Notes: generated from the letters alone by a model not told the origin. DNA of 64,000 bases from Kaistella antarctica (GCF_900109615.1 NZ_FOIX01000001.1:62001-126000), one strand, 5' to 3'; positions 26,785 to 35,725 are shown, counted from the first letter of the stretch. Numbers and translations: made by a program.

Positions 26785-27453
26785 ATGAAAAAATCATACA
26801 ACGCCATTTTCGATAATAACAAAAAATGGCTGGAATCTAAATTGGCCGACGATCAAGATTTTTTTAAAACGCTTTCTGCCAATCAAAAACCAGATTATCT
26901 GTATATTGGGTGTTCTGACAGTCGAGTATCCGCCGAAGAAATGATGGGAATGGCACCGGGCGAATTATTCGTACACCGAAACATCGCTAACGTGGTGAAC
27001 ACTTTGGATATGAGCTCAACGGCGGTAATTCAGTATGCGGTCGAACATCTGCAAGTAAAACATATCATCGTGTGTGGCCACTACGGTTGTGGTGGAATTA
27101 AAGCAGCGATGACACCCGAAGATTTAGGTTTGCTCAATCCGTGGTTGCGAACCATTCGTGATGTTTACCGTTTGCATCAATCAGAATTAGATCAGATAGA
27201 AGACGAGCAAAAACGCTATGATCGACTGGTGGAACTAAATGTGCAGGAACAATGCATTAATGTTATAAAAATGGCTTGTGTACAAGAGGAATATTTGGTT
27301 GATGAATATCCGATTGTGCATGGTTGGGTTTTCGATATGAAAACCGGGAAAATTATCGATTTAGAAATTGACTTTGAGAAGATCTTGAAAGACATTCAAA
27401 AAATCTACAATTTGACCAACTCCAATTGGGTGATGAATAAAAAACACCAATAA
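26785..27453 (+). CDS. can: Beta-class carbonic anhydrase
   Basis: A 222-residue zinc enzyme that hydrates CO2 to bicarbonate in the cytoplasm. Metal and catalytic residues are visible: Cys43, Asp45 and Arg47 in 'GCSDSRVSA', and His99 and Cys102 in 'CGHYGCGG'. 'PGELFVHRNIANVV' is the other family block. Two ATGs lie at 26781 and 26785, and the second is in frame. It shows no functional link to the polysaccharide genes. Confidence 0.95.
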   Translation: MKKSYNAIFDNNKKWLESKLADDQDFFKTLSANQKPDYLYIGCSDSRVSAEEMMGMAPGELFVHRNIANVVNTLDMSSTAVIQYAVEHLQVKHIIVCGHYGCGGIKAAMTPEDLGLLNPWLRTIRDVYRLHQSELDQIEDEQKRYDRLVELNVQEQCINVIKMACVQEEYLVDEYPIVHGWVFDMKTGKIIDLEIDFEKILKDIQKIYNLTNSNWVMNKKHQ

Positions 27454-27475
27454 AAAGATAGAAATAAAGAGAAAT

Positions 27476-28039
27476 TTATTTTCCGTTAAATGTCGTCATG
27501 GCATTCTGAATTCCAGCAAATACGAAAGACAAACAGGCTTTAGAAAACTTTTCGATTCTTTCGGGAAGTTTATCTTTTTCCTCCTCGCCCCATTTTCCCA
27601 GGACGTAATCAACTTGCTGACCATCTTTAAATTCAGCTGAAATCCCAAATCTCAATCTTGGATAAACTTGTGTTTGAAGTTGATCCTGGATACTTTTCAA
27701 CCCATTATGACCGGCATCTGAACCTTTCATTTTCATTCTTAAAGTTCCGAAAGGCAAAGACAAATCATCCGTGACGATCATTAAATTCTCGACCGGAATA
27801 TTTTCTTTCTGCAACCAAAAACGAGCGGCATTTCCAGACAGATTCATATAAGTATCTGGTTTTAGAATAAAGACTTTCCGACCTTTATATTTTCCTTCTG
27901 CTAAGAGTCCAAAATTCGATGATTTAAAAGGAGCTTCAATGGTTTCGGCAATTTTCTCCGCAACTTTAAACCCGACATTATGCCGGGTTTCTGCGTATTC
28001 TTCGCCTTTATTTCCGAGACCTACGATCAGGTATTTCAT
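27476..28039 (-). CDS. pth: Peptidyl-tRNA hydrolase
   Basis: A 187-residue protein, full length for bacterial Pth, which recycles peptidyl-tRNA released from stalled ribosomes. 'LIVGLGNKGEEYAETRHNVGF' (quoted without its first residues) holds Asn10 and catalytic His20. 'KPDTYMNLSG' and 'VTDDLSLPFGTLRMK' with the catalytic Asp follow. It begins eight bases after a lipoprotein gene on the same strand. Confidence 0.95.
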   Translation of the reverse strand: MKYLIVGLGNKGEEYAETRHNVGFKVAEKIAETIEAPFKSSNFGLLAEGKYKGRKVFILKPDTYMNLSGNAARFWLQKENIPVENLMIVTDDLSLPFGTLRMKMKGSDAGHNGLKSIQDQLQTQVYPRLRFGISAEFKDGQQVDYVLGKWGEEEKDKLPERIEKFSKACLSFVFAGIQNAMTTFNGK

Positions 28040-28047
28040 TCTGAATT

Positions 28048-28854
28048 TTATTTATATTCAAATTTTGTCTCATCATCTGTCTTATTTCTTTGTGTAGGAT
28101 AATCAGCATTATCATAAACATATATGAAATTAACGTCTTCAATTGTGCCTGGTTCGGTTGATACTTTCGTGAATGTTCCGGCAGAAAGCAAGGCGGGACC
28201 AAATCGGTCAATGCCTGCTAAATAAACGACAAATTCTTTTGGAAGTAAAGTGTACGGCGATCTTTTTCTAGCATACGTAAAAGTAAGAATTTGATCTTCT
28301 GGATTCATCTCCACATTACCATTCGCCAGATAAGTTCCAGTTTTAAGGGTGGCTTTAGTCATATTCGGACCTGTATATTCATACGATGTTTCGGAATATG
28401 TTTTCTTTGGTATCGGCAGAAAATACTGCTGGTCCTTCTTGGCTTTTACCACCTGCGATGCACTATAAGTATAAGAGGTAGTAGTGGTACTTATGTTCGG
28501 AATTACGATCGTTATTTTTGAAACATTTTCTGCCTCGTATTGGAAGGTTACCGTTTGATTGGTGTTTGATAATTCCGAAATCTTATTATCTGAATTATAC
28601 ATTACGAGAGTTGGTTCTGCAAAGATATCCTCATACGAAATAAGTTTGTTTTCATTGTATGTATAGGTGATTTCAGAAACTTTCTGTTCATTAGTCCCTT
28701 GATCTTTCCAATTTGAAACTATTTTTTTTAGAAGGCGCGGTTGTTCTGGATCTTTAATCCCAAGCAGCAAATCTCCATCTTCACGACTAGGCTCGCAGGA
28801 AAACAAAATAACCATGCTGAAGATCAAACTTAAAATTCCGAAAATCTTTTTCAT
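28048..28854 (-). CDS. Predicted lipoprotein of unknown function
   Basis: A 268-residue protein with an N-terminal signal and lipobox-type 'MVILFSCEPS', so the mature protein would be lipid-anchored. The mature part is rich in short beta segments such as 'EITYTYNENKLISYEDIF' and 'VTFQYEAENVSKITIVI'. These resemble the repeated Y-x-Y/G-x-L strands of YD-repeat-like or DUF4595-type Bacteroidota lipoproteins. No enzymatic motif was seen. Its own promoter element lies at 28872-28879. Confidence 0.8.
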   Translation of the reverse strand: MKKIFGILSLIFSMVILFSCEPSREDGDLLLGIKDPEQPRLLKKIVSNWKDQGTNEQKVSEITYTYNENKLISYEDIFAEPTLVMYNSDNKISELSNTNQTVTFQYEAENVSKITIVIPNISTTTTSYTYSASQVVKAKKDQQYFLPIPKKTYSETSYEYTGPNMTKATLKTGTYLANGNVEMNPEDQILTFTYARKRSPYTLLPKEFVVYLAGIDRFGPALLSAGTFTKVSTEPGTIEDVNFIYVYDNADYPTQRNKTDDETKFEYK

Positions 28855-28871
28855 TCTTAATATTATATTGG

Positions 28872-28879
28872 CAAAAGTA
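28872..28879 (-). promoter_or_regulatory. -7 promoter element for the lipoprotein-pth pair
   Basis: CAAAAGTA on the plus strand is TACTTTTG on the minus strand, 17 bases upstream of the lipoprotein ATG at 28854 and just after the mfd stop. Confidence 0.55.
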
Positions 28880-28899
28880 GTGTTTTTTTGGAAATTACA

Positions 28900-31800
28900 T
28901 CAAACGCCGGGATTCCCTAAAATCCTTTCTAAAACCGCATTCACCTCATCTACATTCTTTACATTTTCTTTTCTCATCATCAATTGATTACCTTCTTTGC
29001 TGGCTTTTTCTTTTAATGCAGCCTCTTTTGGATTCTTGGATAAATACGCGATTATATTTCTAAACTTATCGCTTTGATAAAATTTGTCTTGTGGATTCGG
29101 TGGAAAATATCCGAGGAACACGCCATTCTTTACGACGATCTTATCAAAACCAATATCTGCCGCAATCCATTTTAATTCTACAGATTTTAATAAATTAACG
29201 GCTTCAGAAGGTAACGCACCGAACCGATCAATCAGTTCTAATTCTAATTTTTGTAGGTTTTCTTTGTTTTCAATCTCGGCTAGTTTTTGATAGAGTGACA
29301 ATCGTTCTTCAATACTTTGAACATACGAATCGGGCAACATTAATTCTAAATCAGTATCAATATTCACCTCTTTGGTCGATTTAAAAAGTTTTTGTCGGTC
29401 TTCCTCATTATCAAATAAATCTTCAAATTCCTCATCGTTTTGAAGTTCTTCCAAAGCTTCCTGCATGATTTTTTGATACGTATCAAAACCCATTTCGTTA
29501 ATGAAACCGCTTTGTTCGCCACCCAATAAATCTCCCGCACCACGAATTTCTAAATCCTTCATGGCAATCTGAAAACCGCTTCCCAAATCTGAAAACTGTT
29601 CAATGGCTTCCAATCTTTTTCGCGCATCGGGAGTGACCATATCAAACGGTGGCGTAATTAAAAAACAAAAGGCTTTTCGATTACTTCGCCCGACACGACC
29701 CCGCATTTGGTGAACATCTGCCATCCCGAAACGCTGAGCATCATTGATGAAAATAGTATTCGCATTCGGTACATCTACTCCACTTTCGATAATTGTAGTC
29801 GAAACCAGAACGTCGTATTTCCCTTCCATAAAATCCAAAACGTTGCGCTCCAGTTGTTTTCCGTCCATCTGTCCGTGACCTGTAATTACTTTAGCGTCAG
29901 GAACTAAGCGCTGAATCAACCCTGCAATATCTTTTAGATTTTCAATTCTGTTATTAATGAAATAAACCTGTCCATCACGTTGAAGTTCGTACGAAATTGC
30001 TTCTCGAATCATTTCTTCATCAAATCCGACAATTTGGGTATCAACTGGTTGCCGATTTGGTGGTGGCGTTTTAATGACCGATAAATCCCTTGCCGCCATT
30101 AATGAAAATTGTAACGTCCGTGGAATCGGTGTTGCTGTTAAGGTTAAGGTATCAACATTACCTTTAATGGTTTTTAATTTATCTTTTACCGACACGCCGA
30201 ATTTGTGCTCTTCATCGATAATTAAAAGCCCGAGATCTTTAAATTTAACCGAGCTTCCAACCAATTGATGCGTTCCGATCACGATATCAATTTTACCAGA
30301 TTTCAATCCTTCTAAAGTCTCCGCTTTTTGTTTTGCCGACCGAAATCGGTTCATGTAGGAAATGTTGACTGGAAAATCTTTCAATCGTTCCGTAAAACTT
30401 CGATAATGTTGAAAAGCCAGAATCGTGGTCGGAACCAAAATGGCAGTTTGCTTTCCATCAGTTGCTGCTTTAAATGCTGCTCTGATTGCGATTTCTGTTT
30501 TGCCAAATCCTACGTCACCACAAATCAAACGATCCATGACGGTGTCGTTTTCCATATCTGCTTTTACATCAACGGTGGCTTTTTCCTGATCTGGCGTATC
30601 TTCATAAATAAAGCTGGCTTCCAACTCATTTTGTAAATAAGTATCGGGGGTGAACGCAAAACCTTTTGCTGTTTTACGCTCGGCATATAAACGAATAAGG
30701 TCGAAAGCAATCAGTTTAACCTTGGCTTTTGTTTTTTGTTTTAAAGTTTTCCAGGCGGGCGAACCGAGTTTCGATAAAGCGATTTCGCGTCCATCAGGTC
30801 CGTTGTATTTTGAGATTTTATTTAAAGAATGGATACTTACATATAATAAATCGCCATTTTTATAAGTCAATTTGAAACATTCCTGAATCTTTCCATTATT
30901 ATTCACCTTCACCAAACCCATAAACTTTCCGATGCCGTGGTCGATATGGGTGATATAATCGCCGACTTTCATCTGCATTAAATCTTTCAGCGTGATTTGT
31001 TCAGATTTTGCAAAAGAGTTTTTGGCTTTAAATCTTTGATAACGATCAAAGATTTGGTGATCGGTGTAAACTGATATTTTATGATCGAAATCTACAAAAC
31101 CTTCGTGAAGCTCTGACTTAAAGGATTTGAATAATACTTTTGAATTTGGTTCAAGTGAATCTGTATTTTCTGCTTCTATTTTTTGCGCAGTTAAATCTTC
31201 AAAAATAGACTCAAGTCTTTCCTTTTGCTTTTCGGTTGAAAATGAAATCCAGGTTTCAAAACCCTCGTTTTGTTTTTCTTCTAGATCTTCTAATAGAAGT
31301 TCAAACTTTTTATGAAAGCTTGGCTGTGGCGTTTGATTTAGCTGAACGATTGTGGCATCGCTTCCTTTCACCTCTTGCAAGGTGAAATCAATCCATTCAA
31401 ATTTGTTGATGTCTTTGCTGAAATTTTCTTCGGAAAGAAATAAATCCTCCGGTTTCAAATGTTTAATTTCTGTACCTAAAGTTTCAAATTTAGTTTCTGC
31501 CTTTTCGTAGAAGTTTTTAATAAAATTAAAACCGACAAAAGCATTTTTAGTAACGACGATTAAATCTTTCGGTGCCAAATCAAATAAAGAAACTTTGGTG
31601 CCTTGAACTGAAAAATTCATGTTTGAAACCAACTGAAATTCTTTAATAATTTCTTTTGACAGTTGCGTTTCGATATCAAAAGTTTTAATGCTTTCAATTT
31701 CATTTCCGAAGAAGGTAAGTCGGTAAGGCTCTTCATTGGAATAAGAAAAAACATCAACAATCCCACCTCTCACAGAGAACTCACCTGGTTCTGATACAAA

Positions 31801-32316
31801 ATCGGTATGGTTAAAATTAAACTGATGCAGCAATTCTTCCGTAAAATTAAAGTCCAGTTGATCACCCGTTTTAATGGTGTGAGAAATCGCTTTGAAATCA
31901 TCTTTCTTCATCACCTTTTCTGCCAAAGAGGCAAAGGGCGCGATCATGACCCTCGGTTTTTTATCGTTGTGAATCCTGTTCAACACTTCAGTTCTTAAAA
32001 CCAAATTGGCGTTTTGCGTTTTCTCTATCTGATACGGTTCCAAATGAGTCGGTGGAAAATAAAGCACATTTTCTTTGCCTAATAAATCCTCTAATTCTGA
32101 GGTGATATATAACGCATCTTCCTTATCATCCGTTAAAAATAAAACTGATTTTTTTTTAATTAAAAATAATTCTGCGGCAAAAACCGCTGGTGAAGATCCT
32201 GCAAACGACTTTACCGCAAGATGTTTATTTTGATCGAGTTGGGTAAACAATTCTTGCCCAAATCCTAAATGAAGAAGTTGTGGTAAAAATGATTCGGTGA
32301 TGTTTTTTAACTGCAT
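28900..32316 (-). CDS. mfd: Transcription-repair coupling factor Mfd
   Basis: A 1138-residue protein, normal length for Mfd, the ATP-driven translocase that removes stalled RNA polymerase and recruits UvrA. The order of domains is a UvrB-like N-terminus with 'FPPTHLEPY', the RNAP-interaction domain at 'DYITHIDHGIGKFMGL', and the helicase core with 'ICGDVGFGKTEIAIRA' (Walker A) and 'LLIIDEEHKFG' (DEEH box). Then come 'TLTATPIPRTLQ', 'QMRGRVGRS' and the TRCF C-terminal domain with 'DLGSGFQIAMKDLEIRGAGD'. No frameshift was seen. Confidence 0.97.
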   Translation of the reverse strand: MQLKNITESFLPQLLHLGFGQELFTQLDQNKHLAVKSFAGSSPAVFAAELFLIKKKSVLFLTDDKEDALYITSELEDLLGKENVLYFPPTHLEPYQIEKTQNANLVLRTEVLNRIHNDKKPRVMIAPFASLAEKVMKKDDFKAISHTIKTGDQLDFNFTEELLHQFNFNHTDFVSEPGEFSVRGGIVDVFSYSNEEPYRLTFFGNEIESIKTFDIETQLSKEIIKEFQLVSNMNFSVQGTKVSLFDLAPKDLIVVTKNAFVGFNFIKNFYEKAETKFETLGTEIKHLKPEDLFLSEENFSKDINKFEWIDFTLQEVKGSDATIVQLNQTPQPSFHKKFELLLEDLEEKQNEGFETWISFSTEKQKERLESIFEDLTAQKIEAENTDSLEPNSKVLFKSFKSELHEGFVDFDHKISVYTDHQIFDRYQRFKAKNSFAKSEQITLKDLMQMKVGDYITHIDHGIGKFMGLVKVNNNGKIQECFKLTYKNGDLLYVSIHSLNKISKYNGPDGREIALSKLGSPAWKTLKQKTKAKVKLIAFDLIRLYAERKTAKGFAFTPDTYLQNELEASFIYEDTPDQEKATVDVKADMENDTVMDRLICGDVGFGKTEIAIRAAFKAATDGKQTAILVPTTILAFQHYRSFTERLKDFPVNISYMNRFRSAKQKAETLEGLKSGKIDIVIGTHQLVGSSVKFKDLGLLIIDEEHKFGVSVKDKLKTIKGNVDTLTLTATPIPRTLQFSLMAARDLSVIKTPPPNRQPVDTQIVGFDEEMIREAISYELQRDGQVYFINNRIENLKDIAGLIQRLVPDAKVITGHGQMDGKQLERNVLDFMEGKYDVLVSTTIIESGVDVPNANTIFINDAQRFGMADVHQMRGRVGRSNRKAFCFLITPPFDMVTPDARKRLEAIEQFSDLGSGFQIAMKDLEIRGAGDLLGGEQSGFINEMGFDTYQKIMQEALEELQNDEEFEDLFDNEEDRQKLFKSTKEVNIDTDLELMLPDSYVQSIEERLSLYQKLAEIENKENLQKLELELIDRFGALPSEAVNLLKSVELKWIAADIGFDKIVVKNGVFLGYFPPNPQDKFYQSDKFRNIIAYLSKNPKEAALKEKASKEGNQLMMRKENVKNVDEVNAVLERILGNPGV

Positions 32317-32371
32317 ATAATAATGAGTGGAAATGATGGTCCTAGAAATAACTGATTACAAAACGGAAAAG

Positions 32372-32396
32372 CGATTTCGGGACTATTCCGAAATCG
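32372..32396 (-). promoter_or_regulatory. Perfect hairpin in the mfd leader
   Basis: CGATTTCGG (32372-32380) pairs with CCGAAATCG (32388-32396) around a seven-base loop. It lies between the mfd promoter element (32407-32414) and the ATG at 32316, so it would form in the 5' leader. It lacks a T-run on either side, so it is not a standard terminator. A translational or stability element is possible. Confidence 0.45.
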
Positions 32397-32406
32397 TTTA
32401 GAAATG

Positions 32407-32414
32407 CAAATTTA
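32407..32414 (-). promoter_or_regulatory. -7 promoter element for mfd
   Basis: The plus strand CAAATTTA reads TAAATTTG on the minus strand, matching TAnnTTTG, about 90 bases upstream of the mfd ATG. Confidence 0.55.
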
Positions 32415-32587
32415 GGAATTAATTTTTATTACTTTTTCTTAAGTTTTTTGAGCACAAAATTTACGCGCACTTTCGTAATTATTTTAACCCTATCAACTTG
32501 TATTACTAGCATACAGCATTTTATAATTTGCAGAGTCATGGCATTAAGTTTGAACCTTTGCTGATACCAAAATAAAATAAAAATAGT

Positions 32588-33016
32588 ATGAAATCAACGA
32601 TTTTAAAAAACAGAAAAAATTTGACAAGTAAAAATGTATGGAAATTCTTAGGAGTTTTCTTGATCATTTTCTCCATGTTCGCAGTTAGCGCTTGTAGAAG
32701 TGATGACGATCCCGTGGACAACGACTTTTTCGCAGGAACTTATAAAGGAACTATTTCCTATAATAATGGATCTGAAATGATTTCGAAAGACAACGGAAGT
32801 GTTTTCGTAACTAAAATTGCGAGCGGCACCAAGTATAACTTCCGATTTTCTGATGGAATTCCAGATTTAAATGGGGTTGAATTTAAGAAAGAAGGTGATA
32901 ATGTTCTAGTGATGGTAGGTTCTACAGCAACTGCGTACATCAGAATAGATAGTAACACATTGAAAATCGCTTACACGAAAGACGGAAAAATTTGGACTGC
33001 AAACGGTACAAGATAG
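32588..33016 (+). CDS. Small predicted lipoprotein of unknown function
   Basis: A 142-residue protein. A charged N-terminus of about 18 residues precedes the hydrophobic stretch 'FLGVFLIIFSMFAVSAC', with a lipobox ending at the cysteine near residue 36. After an acidic 'RSDDDPVDNDF' linker come about 100 residues of beta-rich sequence ('FFAGTYKGTISYNNG', 'KIAYTKDGKIWTANG') of the sort found in small lipocalin-like Bacteroidota lipoproteins. It is monocistronic and followed by a strong terminator. Confidence 0.75.
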   Translation: MKSTILKNRKNLTSKNVWKFLGVFLIIFSMFAVSACRSDDDPVDNDFFAGTYKGTISYNNGSEMISKDNGSVFVTKIASGTKYNFRFSDGIPDLNGVEFKKEGDNVLVMVGSTATAYIRIDSNTLKIAYTKDGKIWTANGTR

Positions 33017-33288
33017 TTTTTCAAAAATCATATTTAATAAAACTGCGTCCGTAACTGGAAGCAGTTTTTTTTTGCTCAATTGCTAAATCCCTGAAATCGT
33101 TTTTAATTATGAAAATATATACCTACAAATAAAAGATAAGGAGGAAACTCCTACCAAATTTCAGTGAAATCACCCTACAAAAAAGGGCGATAACACGCAG
33201 GACAAGAACTAAGTAACATTTAGCTTTACACAATTAATAGGGTTTCTGTTAAAACCCTCGACTTTGTAAAAAACTAAAATCTTCACCC
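33017..33288 (+). other. Intergenic region with several short hairpins
   Basis: After the terminator at 33039-33073 the spacer holds small hairpins: AGGAG-GAAA-CTCCT near 33140, ATTTCA/TGAAAT near 33163, and AGGGTTT/AAACCCT near 33239-33258. No open frame or tRNA pattern was seen. It could be the structured leader of the protease gene at 33289. Confidence 0.35.
33039..33073 (+). terminator. Rho-independent terminator
   Basis: AAAACTGC (33039-33046) pairs with GCAGTTTT (33061-33068), with an inner TCC/GGA pairing, and is followed by nine T. It ends the lipoprotein gene at 33016. Confidence 0.85.
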
Positions 33289-33870
33289 ATGAAAAAAACA
33301 ATTTTCGGTCTCATTTTGATTGGATTAACATTGATGAGTTGCTGCAAACCAGAACTCATCGGCAATGTTGCCAATAATTTAAGACCCCAAGAAACAGACA
33401 ACTGGTGCTGGGCTGCGACCACCCAAATGCTGGCACAGCATTTTCAAATCACTGTTACCCAATGTGCAATTGCCAATCACCGCCTCGGAAAAAACAATTG
33501 CTGTAATCCTAAGACGAGTGGAAAACCTTGTCCTAAAAATGAAGATTGTAACCAAGCAGGCTGGTTGGAACTTGATTTTGTAGGATTAAAATTTAGCGAA
33601 AGTAAAACAGCGTTAGCTTGGAACAAACTTCAAAAGCAGATATTTTGCGAAAAAAAACCAATGGGATATGCCTATGGAACTCCTGGTATTGTGGGTCATG
33701 TTTTAGTGATTAAAGGCTACATCACCCTCAGCGGAACAAGATATGTCGTGTTAAATGATCCTTGGTCACCATGTGCCGGACAAGAGCGTATTATTACCTA
33801 CGAACAATATGCAGATCCCGCGGGAACCAGTACTCACTGGAGTACCTGGTACGATCTCGCAAAAAAATAA
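33289..33870 (+). CDS. Papain-like cysteine protease lipoprotein (AvrRpt2/C70-like)
   Basis: A 193-residue protein with a signal peptide and a lipobox ending 'LTLMSC' (Cys18). The mature region contains 'RPQETDNWCWAATTQMLAQH'. Gln34 is the oxyanion-hole residue and Cys40 the nucleophile, the hallmark of AvrRpt2-like (PF12385) peptidases. His137 in 'GHVLVIKGY' and Asn156-Asp157 in 'LNDPWSP' complete the catalytic set. Many extra cysteines (71, 72, 81, 87, 120, 162) suggest disulfides outside the cytoplasm. It is followed after 18 bases by a second lipoprotein gene. The substrate is unknown. Confidence 0.85.
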   Translation: MKKTIFGLILIGLTLMSCCKPELIGNVANNLRPQETDNWCWAATTQMLAQHFQITVTQCAIANHRLGKNNCCNPKTSGKPCPKNEDCNQAGWLELDFVGLKFSESKTALAWNKLQKQIFCEKKPMGYAYGTPGIVGHVLVIKGYITLSGTRYVVLNDPWSPCAGQERIITYEQYADPAGTSTHWSTWYDLAKK

Positions 33871-33888
33871 CCCCTAAATTTAAAAATA

Positions 33889-34566
33889 ATGAAAAACTTA
33901 AAATATATTGTGCTCTTTTTGTTACTACCAATTATATTATATTCATGTACCGACAAAATGACTACGAATAACCCACAACAAGGAGAGGTAAAGGAAAACA
34001 AATATCCTTCTTCTGAAGATGCTGTTCAAAATGGCAAAAATGATTTAATGGCTTTATTGAAAAATAAAAGTTTTAACATCGACATCGATGCAGCTGCCCT
34101 GGAAAAATCAATTCCCAATACCCCAATTCCCGTTTATGAGGTAAGCTTCGAAAGATTACTGACCTCTGAAAGCGATTCTTTGGCAACCATTTCTGAAGAC
34201 AGCAGAAAGCTAAATACACCTTTAGTTACTGAGAATAAAGTAATTGCCGTTATTACAACATCAAAGATTGAAAATGGCTGGCAATTAAACGAAATTACCA
34301 ATCCATCTTTATCTAATGACCTGAATGAAATCAGAGGTTCACTCCAAATGAATGCTCCTATTTCAGTTTTTGAAATTCCTAATATTAATGCTACTCTATA
34401 TGAAGCTAAGATGGATGGAAGAGCCATGTATTTCACTAATTATAAAGGTCAATCCTTAAGACAACCTGTTCCTGGGGATTCGCTCATGAAACAGCTGCGA
34501 GTTGACGCTCAGATTTTCCAGAGAAAGTTTGGAGAACAACTTAAAAAAGGACCTTTGGTAAAATAG
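33889..34566 (+). CDS. Predicted lipoprotein, partner of the cysteine protease
   Basis: A 225-residue protein with signal 'YIVLFLLLPIILYSC' ending in a lipobox cysteine near residue 20. The mature part has no recognised motif. It shows 'IPVYEVSFERLLTSESD', 'VIAVITTSKIENGWQLNEI' and 'VFEIPNINATLYEAKMDGR', with a polar C-terminus. The 18-base gap to the protease gene and the shared terminator indicate co-expression. It may be an inhibitor, chaperone or substrate of the protease, but this is context only. Confidence 0.78.
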   Translation: MKNLKYIVLFLLLPIILYSCTDKMTTNNPQQGEVKENKYPSSEDAVQNGKNDLMALLKNKSFNIDIDAAALEKSIPNTPIPVYEVSFERLLTSESDSLATISEDSRKLNTPLVTENKVIAVITTSKIENGWQLNEITNPSLSNDLNEIRGSLQMNAPISVFEIPNINATLYEAKMDGRAMYFTNYKGQSLRQPVPGDSLMKQLRVDAQIFQRKFGEQLKKGPLVK

Positions 34567-34584
34567 TTTTTTTTTAGTTTGGGC

Positions 34585-34617
34585 CCGCTTTTTCATTACT
34601 TGAAGAAGCGGTTTTTT
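34585..34617 (+). terminator. Rho-independent terminator after the protease-lipoprotein pair
   Basis: CCGCTT (34585-34590) pairs with AAGCGG (34606-34611), followed by six T. Confidence 0.8.
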
Positions 34618-34645
34618 ATTTAGGGAAAATACAAAATATTGGCAA

Positions 34646-34678
34646 AACCTTTCGGAATCCTTCGAAAGGTTTTTTTTG
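34646..34678 (+). terminator. Second terminator-like hairpin upstream of the next lipoprotein gene
   Basis: AACCTTTCG (34646-34654) pairs perfectly with CGAAAGGTT (34663-34671), followed by T7. It lies 16 bases before the ATG at 34694. It either backs up the terminator at 34585 or acts as a leader attenuator for the downstream gene. Confidence 0.7.
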
Positions 34679-34693
34679 TTACCTTTAATTATT

Positions 34694-35065
34694 ATGAAAA
34701 AAATTGTACTAATTGGTCTTTTAATTCTTTTTGCTACATTTTTTATGGGATGCAATTCTGAAAGCCGGGACAACTCCCGTGCTTATGTGGAAGGTAATCT
34801 ATTAGGAAACAAACTGGACTTCAAAGAAATTAAAATTTCCCTAAAGAGTGATGGTACTATTATCGCCGAAGCTAATCCTAATAATTCTGGTGGATTTGTG
34901 ATTTCCGGCCCACTTCTATCGGATACTTTTTCTCTAGTATCGAATAGAAAAATAAAATCGTTCGCTACGTCGAAATCAGGTTGTAAACTTTCATCGGATG
35001 CTTTGCAGATTTTAATTCCACCTGGAACAACCTACATCACTTTTAACGAAATAATATTGGAATAA
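34694..35065 (+). CDS. Small predicted lipoprotein of unknown function
   Basis: From ATG 34694 the protein has 123 residues, starting MKKIVLIGLLILF, with a lipobox at 'FFMGCNSES'. An upstream TTG at 34676 overlaps the terminator stem-tail and is rejected. The mature part 'AYVEGNLLGNKLDFKEIKIS' suggests a small beta-sandwich similar to carboxypeptidase-regulatory-like domains, but this is uncertain. The stop overlaps the next start by one base (TAATG), so the two genes are translated together. Confidence 0.75.
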   Translation: MKKIVLIGLLILFATFFMGCNSESRDNSRAYVEGNLLGNKLDFKEIKISLKSDGTIIAEANPNNSGGFVISGPLLSDTFSLVSNRKIKSFATSKSGCKLSSDALQILIPPGTTYITFNEIILE

Positions 35066-35676
35066 TGAAATACCTATTTCTTTTATTTCTCGGATTGTCC
35101 AATTTGTTTTTCGCACAGAAGAATAAAAAAGGACTTGATGTAGTTTCTAATATTGAGGCGAAAATTATTGTACTGAAATCAATTGGCAATAATCATTTGG
35201 CCAAACTATTAACTCCTTTCTATGGTTTTGGGTTTGCAGGAAACTTAATGACACCCTTAAATTTTGGAATTGGTTTAGATTATAATGTTCTTTCCTCCAA
35301 CGTGAAATATGGCGAGCAAAATGTTTATGGCAACATCGGTTCACCTACGATTACCAATATTGATCTCTACCTCACGCATCGAGATATTCTTTCAGAAGAT
35401 TTTTCAATTGAAGAAATGGCAGGTTTCAGTTATTACCGACAAACCAATTTTCTAATTGACTCTAAAAGTCAGAAATTAAAAGACAACGCTACCGGCTTTA
35501 ATCTGGGCGGCAAAGTCTTGTACACCTTAGACAGAGAAGGCTATCAACAAGTATTTCTGTCCGGCAAGGTCAATTTTTATTTCACGAATATTTATAATGA
35601 AAATTCAGAAATCCAGAAGTTTTATAGCCATTCTACTTTCTTAAGTCTAAATTTTGGTTATCGCTACAACTTCTAA
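35065..35676 (+). CDS. Predicted outer-membrane beta-barrel protein of unknown function
   Basis: A 203-residue protein with signal peptide 'KYLFLLFLGLSNLFFAQ'. The mature part is built of alternating strands ('FGIGLDYNVLSSNVKYG', 'GFNLGGKVLYTLDREG'). It ends in 'SLNFGYRYNF', whose terminal phenylalanine and aromatic pattern suit an outer-membrane beta-barrel. It is coupled to the preceding lipoprotein gene, so the two may form an outer-membrane pair. Confidence 0.72.
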   Translation: MKYLFLLFLGLSNLFFAQKNKKGLDVVSNIEAKIIVLKSIGNNHLAKLLTPFYGFGFAGNLMTPLNFGIGLDYNVLSSNVKYGEQNVYGNIGSPTITNIDLYLTHRDILSEDFSIEEMAGFSYYRQTNFLIDSKSQKLKDNATGFNLGGKVLYTLDREGYQQVFLSGKVNFYFTNIYNENSEIQKFYSHSTFLSLNFGYRYNF

Positions 35677-35725
35677 AATTTTGCAAAATATTAATCCGAC
35701 TCTTTCTTTCATTTATAAAATGCTT

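Noticed and set aside
28900..32316. Several antisense open frames of 60-100 codons within mfd
   Set aside because: They lie fully inside a conserved gene, lack family motifs and have no start signals. They are by-products of codon use.
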